Notes under the pieces: generated by a model
The model's database searches: none
What the model was told of the DNA's origin: nothing
Seen by the model: only the letters and a program-made list of their open reading frames with translations
Position numbers and translations under genes: made by a program
Shown: positions 1 through 7,931 of the stretch, piece after piece
How positions within the stretch are numbered: the stretch's first letter is position 1
How the letters are laid out: every line of letters starts with the position of its first letter
From: Marinobacter daepoensis DSM 16072
GTDB lineage: Bacteria; Pseudomonadota; Gammaproteobacteria; Pseudomonadales; Oleiphilaceae
Direction: 5' to 3'
DNA: 64,000 nt
Assembly (NCBI RefSeq): GCF_000421165.1
Contig: NZ_ATWI01000011.1
Location: 248,001-312,000 of the forward strand

Positions 1-1054
1 CCGGAGCGAGGATCGGCACAATGATGAAGGAAATCTCAACAAAATCGATGAAAAAGCCCAGTATCAGGATGACCAGCATGGCCAGGATGATGAACCCCCA
101 TTGCTCGCCGGGCAGCATCATCAGCCATTCTTCCAGAAGATAGTCGCCCCCGGTGTAGCTGAAGACCATGGAGAAGGCCGTGGCGCCAATCAGAATGGCA
201 AAGACCATGGCGGTGACACTCACGGTATCTTTGGCGGCACCCCAGACCATCTTGAAGGAAAACTGACGGTAAATCAGCGCCAGGACGACAGCGCCGACGC
301 CACCCAGGGCAGAAGATTCGGTGGGGGTGGCAATACCGGTGAAGATGGAACCAAGCACCACCACAATCAGGGCCAGCGGAGGGATGATTGCCAGCAGGGC
401 ATCCCGGATTTCCTTGCCCCGGCTGATGGAATCGTCGGCAGGCATGGCCGGGGCGGTTTCGGGTTTGAACCGGGTCAGGATCAGAATGTAGAGAATGTAC
501 AGCCCGATCAGGACCACGCCCGGCATAACGGCGGCCTTGAACAGGTCGCCGACCGGCAGGCCAAGAACGTCCCCCAGAATGATCAGGATGATGGACGGCG
601 GTACGATCTGCCCCAGCGTGCCGGAAGCACAGATGGTGCCGGTGGCGAGACGCTTGTCGTATTTATGGGCGAGCATGACCGGCAGGGAAATCAGCCCCAT
701 CGCCACCACGCTGGCACCGACAACGCCTGTGGAAGCCGCCAGCAGAGCGCCAACCAGAATCGTTGAGATGGCCAGGCCTCCAGGCAGCCCGCCAAACAGG
801 CGGCCCATGGAGGTCAGCAGTTGTTCTGCCAGCCGGGTCCGTTGCAGAACCACGCCCATGAAAATGAACAGGGGAACGGCCATCAAGACGGTGTTTTGCA
901 TCACGCTCATAATCCGGAACGGCATGAATGCAAACAGGTCCATTCCTTCGGCATAGATGCCGAAAAACAGGGCGACACCGCCAAAGGTGAAGGCCACCGG
1001 AAAGCCGAACATCAGCATGACCAGAGCCACGCCGAACATAGTCATGCCGATCAT
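1..1054 (-). CDS. dctM: TRAP transporter large permease (DctM), 3' end outside window
   Basis: Large membrane subunit of a tripartite ATP-independent periplasmic transporter, the ion-coupled translocation channel in the inner membrane. About 351 residues are visible; the C-terminus lies beyond the left edge. The protein starts MIGMTMFGVALVML and shows repeated hydrophobic helices with the typical segments GASVVAMGLISLPVML and QIVPPSIILIILGDVLG. The start is fixed by an ATGA overlap with the dctQ stop codon, so the two are translationally coupled. The gene continues the dctP-dctQ-dctM order of one operon. Substrate is inferred only from dctP (probably an organic acid). Confidence 0.93.
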   Translation of the reverse strand, partial: MIGMTMFGVALVMLMFGFPVAFTFGGVALFFGIYAEGMDLFAFMPFRIMSVMQNTVLMAVPLFIFMGVVLQRTRLAEQLLTSMGRLFGGLPGGLAISTILVGALLAASTGVVGASVVAMGLISLPVMLAHKYDKRLATGTICASGTLGQIVPPSIILIILGDVLGLPVGDLFKAAVMPGVVLIGLYILYILILTRFKPETAPAMPADDSISRGKEIRDALLAIIPPLALIVVVLGSIFTGIATPTESSALGGVGAVVLALIYRQFSFKMVWGAAKDTVSVTAMVFAILIGATAFSMVFSYTGGDYLLEEWLMMLPGEQWGFIILAMLVILILGFFIDFVEISFIIVPILAP

Positions 1055-1596
1055 GCCAGGCCTCCTGCGCTGTGTTCGCCTTCGTATTGCCTGTCTCCGG
1101 CCAGCACGCGGATGGCATAGGTCACCATGTTGAGGCCGGCTGTTCCCATAAAGAACGCGCTGACCGGGATCACGGATTTGATCACCCAACGATGTGGCAG
1201 CCCGCCGGGGTCACCACTGCCTTCGCCCATCTGGTAGGCGTCTACGGCATAACTGTAGCCGTAGTTGGCGATCAGGTAGGCGAAGGGGATAACAAACAGA
1301 ATGGCGCCAATCAGGTTGGTCCAGGCTTTACGCTTCTGGCTCCAGTTGGTGTAGAACACATCTACCCGCACGTGACCATCGGTGCGCAGCGCGTAGGGTA
1401 TACCGAGCAGAAACACCACCGAATAAAGGTGCCACTCCATTTCCTGCAGGGCGATGGATACATCATTGAAGGCGTAGCGGGCAACTACGTCATAGAACAC
1501 GTTAGCGGCCATCAGGATCATGGCCAGGCAGGCGATCCAGCCACAAAGTCTGGAGAGCCAGGCAAGGCCCTCGTCGAGTCGGATAATCCAGCGCAT
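1051..1596 (-). CDS. dctQ: TRAP transporter small permease (DctQ)
   Basis: Small four-helix membrane subunit that joins the periplasmic binding protein to the large permease. 181 residues, slightly long for the family. Helices are visible near residues 15-35 (LCGWIACLAMILMAANVFY), 55-70, 92-115 and 140-160, with the family-typical stretch LRTDGHVRVDVFY after helix two. A GAGGA ribosome-binding site precedes the ATG. The stop overlaps the dctM start by 4 bases. A terminator hairpin lies between dctP and this gene, so this pair is probably expressed at a lower level than the binding protein. Confidence 0.92.
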   Translation of the reverse strand: MRWIIRLDEGLAWLSRLCGWIACLAMILMAANVFYDVVARYAFNDVSIALQEMEWHLYSVVFLLGIPYALRTDGHVRVDVFYTNWSQKRKAWTNLIGAILFVIPFAYLIANYGYSYAVDAYQMGEGSGDPGGLPHRWVIKSVIPVSAFFMGTAGLNMVTYAIRVLAGDRQYEGEHSAGGLA

Positions 1597-1640
1597 GGAA
1601 CGTCATCCTCCGCGTCGCGGCATGTCTTGAAGGTGAAAAT

Positions 1641-1676
1641 GAAAAAACCGGGATCACTGAGAAGAGCGATCCCGGT
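1641..1676 (-). terminator. Intrinsic terminator between dctP and dctQM
   Basis: Read on the minus strand, a 9-bp perfect stem (ACCGGGATC paired with GATCCCGGT, 12-base loop) is followed directly by six T. It sits between the dctP stop and the dctQ start, so it should reduce read-through into dctQM and give excess binding protein. This is a common arrangement for transporters of this kind. Confidence 0.85.
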
Positions 1677-1700
1677 CTGCTTTCTGCATGACGGTTGAGT

Positions 1701-2777
1701 TTACTCGACTTCGGCCATGGTGTTGAGGTAAGCACGCTCTGAGATATCGGAATAGGCCCGGCTCTGTTCCAGATAGTTCTGCTGTGAGTCGATGATTTTT
1801 GCCGCCATTTCACTCTCCGACGCGGCTTCTTTCAGCAGCTTTTTGTTGGCCTCATACATGGCCTGGAAGATATCGTCTGGGAAACGTTTGATCTGGACGT
1901 TCGGGTATTCCTGCTTGATGTTGGCCCAGGCTTCCGCATTGGCGTGCTGGGAATGCACCAGCATGTCATAAGAGGCGGTGCGCATTGCCACCCGCATGAT
2001 TTCCTGAAGGTCGGCCGGGAGCCGGTCCCAGACTCGCTTGTTGATCAGGAACTGCAGCTCGGTAGCCGGCTCGTGCCAGCCGGTGTAGTAGTAGTCGGCA
2101 ATCTGTTGGAAGCCAAGGCGCAAATCCAGTGCCGGACCAACCCATTCCACCGCATCGATGGTGTTACGCTCAAGCGCGGTATACAGCTCGCCCGGGGCTA
2201 TGTTGGTCGGGTTAACGCCGACTTCGGCGAAGACCTCGCCGGCGAAGCCGGGAATACGCATTTTCAGGCCTTTCAGGTCATCCAGTGATTTGATTTCTTT
2301 ACGAAACCAACCGCCCATCTGAACGCCGGTGTTGCCCCCGGGGAAAGAGAGCATGTTGTGAGGCCCGTACACTTCCTGCATCAGTTCCATGCCGCCGCCA
2401 TGGTAAAACCAGGCGTACTGTTCCATGGCATTCATACCGAATGGCATGCTGGTGAAGAACAGGGTTTCCGGGACTTTGCCTTTCCAGTAGTAGGAGGCGG
2501 AGTGCCCCATGTCATACTGGCCTGCTTTGACCATGTCGAAGACACCCAGTGGTGCCTTGTGTTTGTTGGCCGAGTCGATGCGGACGGTCAGCCGGCCATC
2601 AGACATCTTATTGACGGTTTCCGCAAAGCGTTTGGTGGTGTCACCGAAGATGGGGAAGTTTGGCCCCCAGGTCTCCGCCAGGCGGAGCGTGAACTTGTCT
2701 TGGGCGAGTGCCTGTGCTGCGGCAAAGGTGGTTGCCACGGCGAGTACCGCCGCTGAAAGAACAGAACGGATCTTCAT
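1701..2777 (-). CDS. dctP: TRAP transporter substrate-binding protein (DctP family, TakP-like)
   Basis: Periplasmic solute receptor of the TRAP system, 358 residues. A Sec signal peptide covers about residues 1-25 (VLAVATTFAAAQALA). The mature part has the DctP signature segments MGHSASYYWKGK, FTSMPFGMNAMEQYAWFY and PGGNTGVQMGGW. The Arg in LKGLKMRIPGFAGEVF is at the position that binds the substrate carboxylate in this family, and GELYTALERNTIDAVEWVGP is typical of the branch containing TakP (2-oxo-acid receptor) and related mono-carboxylate receptors. It is first in the operon and is followed by a terminator. An organic acid substrate is likely; the exact ligand is not readable from sequence. 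Confidence 0.92.
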   Translation of the reverse strand: MKIRSVLSAAVLAVATTFAAAQALAQDKFTLRLAETWGPNFPIFGDTTKRFAETVNKMSDGRLTVRIDSANKHKAPLGVFDMVKAGQYDMGHSASYYWKGKVPETLFFTSMPFGMNAMEQYAWFYHGGGMELMQEVYGPHNMLSFPGGNTGVQMGGWFRKEIKSLDDLKGLKMRIPGFAGEVFAEVGVNPTNIAPGELYTALERNTIDAVEWVGPALDLRLGFQQIADYYYTGWHEPATELQFLINKRVWDRLPADLQEIMRVAMRTASYDMLVHSQHANAEAWANIKQEYPNVQIKRFPDDIFQAMYEANKKLLKEAASESEMAAKIIDSQQNYLEQSRAYSDISERAYLNTMAEVE

Positions 2778-2920
2778 TGCTCTTCTGACCTCTTGTAGTT
2801 GTTGTAGTAGTAGAGTCAGGCCCCTTGTGGGGGCCTTGGCTAGGAAGTGTAGTTCAGGTTATCAACTATTGCGGGGCCGCTGCAGCAAAAAAATGCGGGT
2901 TTTACGACATAGGTCTAAGG

Positions 2921-3379
2921 TCAGAGATCGTTCATTCGGCCTATCTGGCTGGCCATCCGCATCGCCTCGTGTTGCTCCAGAGATCGGAGATCTACCAGCA
3001 GGGATTTGGCTTCCGGAATCTCGGCTTTGCCGATCAAAGCGTCATACAGCGCCATCACCTGATCGTGAAAACTGAAAATGTCCCGGGCAATGCTGTCGAA
3101 GTCCAGTGTGTTGTAGCGGTTGTCGCAGGCGCTGTTCCTCTCGATGGGTTTGTGGACGCCGTAGTCGTATAGGCGGGTCTGCATGACGTTCTTGTCTGCC
3201 TGTTTCTCATACTCTGCTACGGCTCGTTCCAGAAGGGATTCGTGGGTACTGATGTAGTCCAGAAGGGCACTGGCACGCTCACTCTGGTTTTTCTGTGCCG
3301 ATGCCTGCAGGCATCGGGCGAGATGGGCATGGAGTTGACGGGTCCAGTCGATCAGATCTGCGAAGGTTTTGATGTCCAT
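2921..3379 (-). CDS. Unrecognised small helical protein, possible metal-binding four-helix bundle
   Basis: I do not recognise this 152-residue protein. It has no signal peptide or membrane segment and looks wholly alpha-helical and cytoplasmic. Each predicted helix carries a His/Glu pair: LHAHLARC near residue 15, STHESLLERAVAEYE near 46, FSFHDQVMALYDAL near 105 and LEQHEAMRMA near 134. This layout resembles ferritin-like or hemerythrin-like bundles, which is inference only. The gene lies 50 bases downstream of the acyltransferase gene on the same strand and could share its transcript. No terminator is evident after it. Confidence 0.6.
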   Translation of the reverse strand: MDIKTFADLIDWTRQLHAHLARCLQASAQKNQSERASALLDYISTHESLLERAVAEYEKQADKNVMQTRLYDYGVHKPIERNSACDNRYNTLDFDSIARDIFSFHDQVMALYDALIGKAEIPEAKSLLVDLRSLEQHEAMRMASQIGRMNDL

Positions 3380-3429
3380 CGGCGACCTCTCATTGGATAG
3401 GGCAGTTACGGGGTGTGTGAGTGTTCAGT

Positions 3430-4491
3430 TTAGTCAATATTTTCGGCCTGTCGGGACGCTGCCCGCGGAACTTCGGCTGAGCTTTCAGAGCGCTTCCGCC
3501 ATTGCCGGAAGGCTCTCAGGGCCGGCTTCTCAACACCATAGTGCAGGGCTGAAGCGAGACCTATAGCAACGGCCAGAGCCATCAAGACACCGGCCATGCC
3601 TGGCAGTCCGGCCTTGTAGGCCAGGTCAATCACGCCGTAGCCAATGTTCTGGTGTACCAGATAAAGCGTGTAAGAAATGCTGCCCAGCCAGAGCAGGCCA
3701 GGCCGGGCAAGGGCATTCAGGTGGCCGGCAACCGCCAGCACAAAAACGCCATAGCAGCCCAGGACAAACAGGTTGTAAGGGGCCTTGTAGGCAATCAGGC
3801 AATGGCCGACGGTCAAGGCCAGTAAGGCCATGTCAGACACCTGTGGGCGGCCGTGATGATGCCAGCGGTAGATCAGCATACCGCTGATGAAAAGGGGGGC
3901 GTAGCGGGTAAACAGGAGATCCTTGAGCAGAAATCCGAGCCCGTCCGGCAGGGTTTTTGACCAGATCACGGCGGCGTAGCTCAGCAGTGCCCAGCCCCAG
4001 AGTGCGGGCCGCATGCGCTGCCAGTTTCCAAGACCGTAGAACAGCAACGCGATCCACAGGTAGAACGTTGCTTCAATGACCAGGCTCCAGTAAGCGCCGT
4101 CCACATGAGGGTGCCCCAGGTACTCATGCAGCAGGGTGACATTAAGCAGTGCCGTACCCAGACTCACCATACGGTCATCTGGCCCGAGAATCTGGACCGT
4201 CATCCAGGTGAGGGCGATCCCCGCCCAAAGCGCAGGTAACAGCCGAAAGGCCCGGGCCAGCCCAAACCAGCCGGCAGTGCGGGTTCGTTCCAGTGTCATG
4301 AAGATCACGAAGCCGCTCAGGATAAAGAACAGGTGAACGCCGTAGCGCCCAAAGCTGAGAAAAGATGGGCTGTCGAAACTGTGGCCGTAGAGTTTGTCGT
4401 AGTAGGGTAAGTAATGGAACAGCACCACGCTCAGGGCGGCGATGCCCCGCAGTGCATCCAGGGCTTGTAGTCGGGTTTGACCACCAGACAT
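3430..4491 (-). CDS. Acyltransferase 3 family membrane protein (OafA/YrhL type)
   Basis: Integral membrane acyltransferase of the kind that moves acetyl or other acyl groups onto cell-surface sugars. It starts MSGGQTRLQALDALRGIAAL, followed by the family's catalytic His segment VVLFHY and the motif FFILSGFVIFMTLERT. About ten hydrophobic helices follow, including YWSLVIEATFYLWIAL and a late SYTLYLVHQ segment typical of the family. No C-terminal SGNH domain is present. I chose the ATG at 4491 because it has GGAG upstream and fits the family N-terminus; an in-frame ATG at 4536 would add 15 residues. The acceptor is unknown. Confidence 0.88.
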   Translation of the reverse strand: MSGGQTRLQALDALRGIAALSVVLFHYLPYYDKLYGHSFDSPSFLSFGRYGVHLFFILSGFVIFMTLERTRTAGWFGLARAFRLLPALWAGIALTWMTVQILGPDDRMVSLGTALLNVTLLHEYLGHPHVDGAYWSLVIEATFYLWIALLFYGLGNWQRMRPALWGWALLSYAAVIWSKTLPDGLGFLLKDLLFTRYAPLFISGMLIYRWHHHGRPQVSDMALLALTVGHCLIAYKAPYNLFVLGCYGVFVLAVAGHLNALARPGLLWLGSISYTLYLVHQNIGYGVIDLAYKAGLPGMAGVLMALAVAIGLASALHYGVEKPALRAFRQWRKRSESSAEVPRAASRQAENID

Positions 4492-4671
4492 GAAGGGTGC
4501 GCTCCGTGAACCGATGTGTGACAGACGAGCATCCATTCTAGGCGGGTTTTGTGATCAGCGGCTACGATTTAACCATACCATTTACTTGCCGGTAGCTGAC
4601 GGTCCCGTCATGAAGAGAGCGGTTCCGTTGTATGATGCGAGGCTGAATGACAGAGAAGGAGCGACAGGGCA

Positions 4672-5739
4672 ATGACGGTAGCGTTGGGTATTATCGAGGG
4701 ATTCTATGGCCCGCTTTGGAGCTGGGAAGAGCGCCGGCAACTGGTGGCGTCTCTGGTTCCCCATGGTTATGGCTTCTATCTCTATGCCCCGAAGGCGGAC
4801 CCCTATCTTCGTCGTCGCTGGCAGGAACCCTACCCACCGGAGCAGGCTGAGGCGCTGACCAGCTTTGCCGGATTCTGCCGGCGGGAAGGTGTGCGTTTTG
4901 GCGTTGGCTTAAGCCCATTCGAGATCTTCAACCAGTTCGATGAACCTGCCCGTGAAGCGCTGGCCCGAAAACTGAAGGCTCTGGACCGACTGGGTATTCA
5001 GGAGTTGGCGATTCTGTTTGATGACATGCACCCGCAGACGCCGGATCTGGCCCAGACGCAAGTCAACATCATTCAGTGGGTGCAGAACAATACCCGCGCC
5101 GAACAGATCAGTGTCTGCCCAACGTACTATTCGGACGATCCGGTGCTCGACCGGGTGTTCGGGCCGCGCCCGGCAGACTATCTGGAAACTCTGGGCGCCG
5201 GGCTCGACCGAAGTGTCCGGGTGTTCTGGACAGGGGAAGAGGTCTGCTCACGGGAGATCTCTCCTGGCCACCTCAAGCGGGTAAGTCAGAGGCTGGGGCG
5301 CAAACCCCTGCTGTGGGATAACTACCCGGTGAATGACGGTGACCGGATGTCCCGGCATTTACACCTTCGGGGGGTAACGGGGCGGCCTGCAGGCAATGCG
5401 GCCTATCTTGCCGGCCATGCGATCAACCCGGCTCTGCAGCCGGTTCTGACAACCATCCCGGCTATTACGCTGGCGGAATCTTATCGCCAGGGGCCGGACT
5501 ATCAATACGGGCAGGCCTTTTTGCACGCTGCCAGAGAGGTGCTTGGGGCGGAGTTTGCTGCTCAGGTGCACAGCGATCTTCTGACGCTGCAGGACGCCGG
5601 GCTGGCCCGTATCAGCGACGAGAAAAAGCAGGCGCTGATCCATACGTACGATGCCTACGATCACCCGGCCGCCCACGAAATTCTGCGCTGGCTGGCCGGG
5701 GAATATCAGGTCACCGATGAGATGGTGGCCACTCAGTAG
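4672..5739 (+). CDS. GH84 family glycoside hydrolase, O-GlcNAcase-like
   Basis: Predicted beta-N-acetylglucosaminidase of glycoside hydrolase family 84 (O-GlcNAcase / NAGidase fold). The N-terminus has the family motif GIIEGFYGPLWSWEER (residues 6-21). The catalytic Asp pair is seen at D117-D118 in LAILFDDMHP, and WDNYPVNDG further on matches the substrate-pocket segment of the family. At 355 residues it is essentially only the catalytic barrel with a short helical tail. It has no signal peptide, sialidase-like, CBM or acetyltransferase-like domain, so it should be cytoplasmic. It is divergent from the acyltransferase gene. The natural substrate is unknown: peptidoglycan-derived GlcNAc, glycoproteins or imported glycans are all possible. 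Confidence 0.85.
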   Translation: MTVALGIIEGFYGPLWSWEERRQLVASLVPHGYGFYLYAPKADPYLRRRWQEPYPPEQAEALTSFAGFCRREGVRFGVGLSPFEIFNQFDEPAREALARKLKALDRLGIQELAILFDDMHPQTPDLAQTQVNIIQWVQNNTRAEQISVCPTYYSDDPVLDRVFGPRPADYLETLGAGLDRSVRVFWTGEEVCSREISPGHLKRVSQRLGRKPLLWDNYPVNDGDRMSRHLHLRGVTGRPAGNAAYLAGHAINPALQPVLTTIPAITLAESYRQGPDYQYGQAFLHAAREVLGAEFAAQVHSDLLTLQDAGLARISDEKKQALIHTYDAYDHPAAHEILRWLAGEYQVTDEMVATQ

Positions 5740-5743
5740 CCCG

Positions 5744-6454
5744 TTACTTCAGATAGTAGTCAAACGTGGATACAACCCTGACGGTTTTCACCGGCTGTTG
5801 CTGCTCGGAGACACCTGGAGCCTGATCCCGGGCCAGAATCTGGAACACGCCCTGATTGGCCCGGCGCAGACCACCAAGTTCAGCCTCGGCATCCCGGGCG
5901 AACTGCTGGGCGGATTCTCTGGCGGCTGCCGTAGCTTCGGCAATCATGGCGGGTTTGATCTCGTTTAACCCGCTGAACAGGTAGGTCGGGCCGCTGGGGC
6001 CATAATCCGACGACAGCACCACGCCTGAATCCACCAGCTCGCTCACGTTCTGGGCTGCCTGGCGAATACGGTCAATGTCGGTGCTTCGAATCATCAGACT
6101 CTGGTTGATGATGTATTGCTGCTCGTTGTTGTTGCCGGAGTATGGGTTGGCGCGTGTATCGGTGACATCCAGCCGCTGCAGCTCCACCGATGATTCGTCA
6201 ATCGCCTGCAGTTTGAGAAACGCCATGATGGCTTCCCGGCTGTTCCGGGCCTTGTTCTGGGCTTCATCCAGTGAGGCTCCGGTGGCCACAAATCGCAGAG
6301 GCCAGAGGGCGAGGTCGGCCTGTACTTCCCGTTCAGCCACGCCTTTTACGGTGACATAACGGTCGGCGGTGCGCAGCCCCGTCAGTCCATCACTGAGCAG
6401 TGAGGCGGCGACGATGGCGCACAAGCCGATGATCAGGGCAGATACAACTTTCAT
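5744..6454 (-). CDS. SIMPL domain protein (YggE-like, DUF541)
   Basis: 236-residue exported or membrane-anchored protein with an N-terminal hydrophobic segment (KVVSALIIGLCAIVAASLLS) and a SIMPL/DUF541 domain, recognised from YVTVKGVAEREVQADLALW and the later ATAAARESAQQFARDAEAE segment. Family members such as YggE are linked to stress tolerance, but the molecular function is poorly known. I start it at the ATG at 6454, which has AAGGAG 8 bases upstream and puts the hydrophobic segment at the N-terminus. The stop lies 4 bases from that of the convergent GH84 gene. Confidence 0.85.
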   Translation of the reverse strand: MKVVSALIIGLCAIVAASLLSDGLTGLRTADRYVTVKGVAEREVQADLALWPLRFVATGASLDEAQNKARNSREAIMAFLKLQAIDESSVELQRLDVTDTRANPYSGNNNEQQYIINQSLMIRSTDIDRIRQAAQNVSELVDSGVVLSSDYGPSGPTYLFSGLNEIKPAMIAEATAAARESAQQFARDAEAELGGLRRANQGVFQILARDQAPGVSEQQQPVKTVRVVSTFDYYLK

Positions 6455-6588
6455 GCATGACTCCTTGTGGTGCGGGACAGCGTCCTGGTATCGGGTCAGA
6501 TCAGTTCTATGCAATGTCTCGAAAAAACCGGGTCAGGCAAGAGTATCCGGTCTGGTTGGCGAGTCAACCAGAACCGCGGTGGCCAGCG

Positions 6589-7599
6589 CTACTCGCAGGA
6601 GACGTTGCGATGCCGGCTGAAGCGCTCCTGCATAGCTTGCCGTTCGCGGTCCGGATTGCGGAACTCGGGGGGGCGGGGCTGGATAAAATACAGGTAGTCC
6701 CCTCTGTGACGATGATCGGCCAATCGCATGTCTGGTTCTGTGGAAGGCCACTCCACCGGTGAGACAACGGCGATTGTCAGCTCGGGTGCGCGGTGTTTCA
6801 GGGCTTCGACGGTACCGAGCCGTTGCTCGCTGTGAAAAGTGCCGGTGGTATGCAGAACCTGATGGCCGGGGGATTCCTCTCGTGCCAACAGGATTCTGTG
6901 AGCCATGGTGTTGTCTCTCAGCAGTTGAGCCTGATACGTGTTGAGCAGGTGCCCGGAGAGTTCCTCGGGGGCATCACCATGGCTGCCACTCAGGGTGGAT
7001 GTGAACTTTTCCTGATATTCCGGGCTGCCCCAGAACGCCTGTGCCGGAAGGGTGGTTCGCTGATTGGCAGGAAGGGTGGTCAGGTACTCTTTGCCCAGGC
7101 GTCCGACGCAGCGAACGATGTCTGCGGGTGCATTAGCGGCAATGACAGGCAGCTGATTCTGGCGGGCGAACTCAACCAGAGGCCGATACGAGCCCGCGTA
7201 GTTCTCCCAGGCATTGGCATCCTGAATGAGTTCGGTTTCACCGGTCCGGCCCGCGAGGTAGGCCTCCACGTCGGCCTGATGGTCCAGATTGAATTGCTCC
7301 ATGCTCAGGATCTGTCGGGCATTCTGCCGGAACAGAGCCTGTTGGAGTCTGGCCTGCAACAGGTGAGACGCATGGTGTCCGTGATATTCACCGACGACAA
7401 CGACATCGGCGTCGTTTAACTGCCGGGCCAGTTCGGGAACGGACAGGCTCTGGCCGGTAAGGGCATCGACAATCGCAGCCTCGTACTGGCTGCTTGGCGC
7501 CTCTTGTCCGGGCATCCGGGAGGGCTGCAGGGTTGTGCACCCGGGCATCCCGATGATGACGGTAAACGAGAGCAAAAGGCTGGAAAAGAACGGTTTCAT
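6589..7599 (-). CDS. ChaN-family lipoprotein (haem-binding / iron regulated)
   Basis: 336-residue lipoprotein. The signal peptide ends in a lipobox-like IGMPGC with Cys21. The domain is ChaN-like: DADVVVVGEYHGHHASHLLQ is the characteristic His-containing motif, followed by ILSMEQFNLDHQADVEAYL and a late HTTGTFHSE segment. ChaN of Campylobacter binds haem cofacially and is linked to iron uptake; haem binding here is by family only. It lies 21 bases downstream of the small ribbon-helix-helix gene on the same strand, so the two may form an operon. Confidence 0.82.
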   Translation of the reverse strand: MKPFFSSLLLSFTVIIGMPGCTTLQPSRMPGQEAPSSQYEAAIVDALTGQSLSVPELARQLNDADVVVVGEYHGHHASHLLQARLQQALFRQNARQILSMEQFNLDHQADVEAYLAGRTGETELIQDANAWENYAGSYRPLVEFARQNQLPVIAANAPADIVRCVGRLGKEYLTTLPANQRTTLPAQAFWGSPEYQEKFTSTLSGSHGDAPEELSGHLLNTYQAQLLRDNTMAHRILLAREESPGHQVLHTTGTFHSEQRLGTVEALKHRAPELTIAVVSPVEWPSTEPDMRLADHRHRGDYLYFIQPRPPEFRNPDRERQAMQERFSRHRNVSCE

Positions 7600-7620
7600 G
7601 CCGATGATGCGCTCCGTTGG

Positions 7621-7803
7621 TCAGTTGTTTTCAGAGTCAACGTTGTCGCGCCAGTCCGGGCCAAGCCGTTCTTCCACAAACTCGCGGATGAACTGGCGTA
7701 CTTTCTGTGAGGGTGTCACGTCTTCCTGCTTGCAGAGTGCCTCGAAGACTTTCTTCTTGTCGGGGTCAATCAGCAGGGTTAGCCGGGCGGTGCGGTTTTC
7801 CAT
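7621..7803 (-). CDS. Small ribbon-helix-helix (CopG-like) DNA-binding protein
   Basis: 60 residues. The pattern is a basic beta strand (TARLTLLID), a helix (PDKKKVFEALCKQ), a short turn and a second helix (TPSQKVRQFIREFVEE), as in CopG/Arc/MetJ-type ribbon-helix-helix proteins, which bind DNA as dimers. It has a short acidic tail. No toxin gene adjoins it, so an antitoxin role is not supported. It is the first gene before the ChaN-like lipoprotein and is divergent from dauA, with a 128-base intergenic region that it might regulate. Confidence 0.72.
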   Translation of the reverse strand: MENRTARLTLLIDPDKKKVFEALCKQEDVTPSQKVRQFIREFVEERLGPDWRDNVDSENN

Positions 7804-7931
7804 GGTGCTCAGGCTCTTGCAAAAGGGTCAGTAAAGCAGTGTTTAAGTTGGCATGTTAATCAGATTAACATTGAGTGTACAGGTGATGAGCATATAATGT
7901 AACTAAATGCCCGGCCGGAGAGAATCTGTTC

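Noticed and set aside
2818..2837. GC-rich hairpin in the dctP leader as a terminator or riboswitch
   Set aside because: AGGCCCC/GGGGCCT has no T tract on either strand and no conserved riboswitch features; it may be chance.
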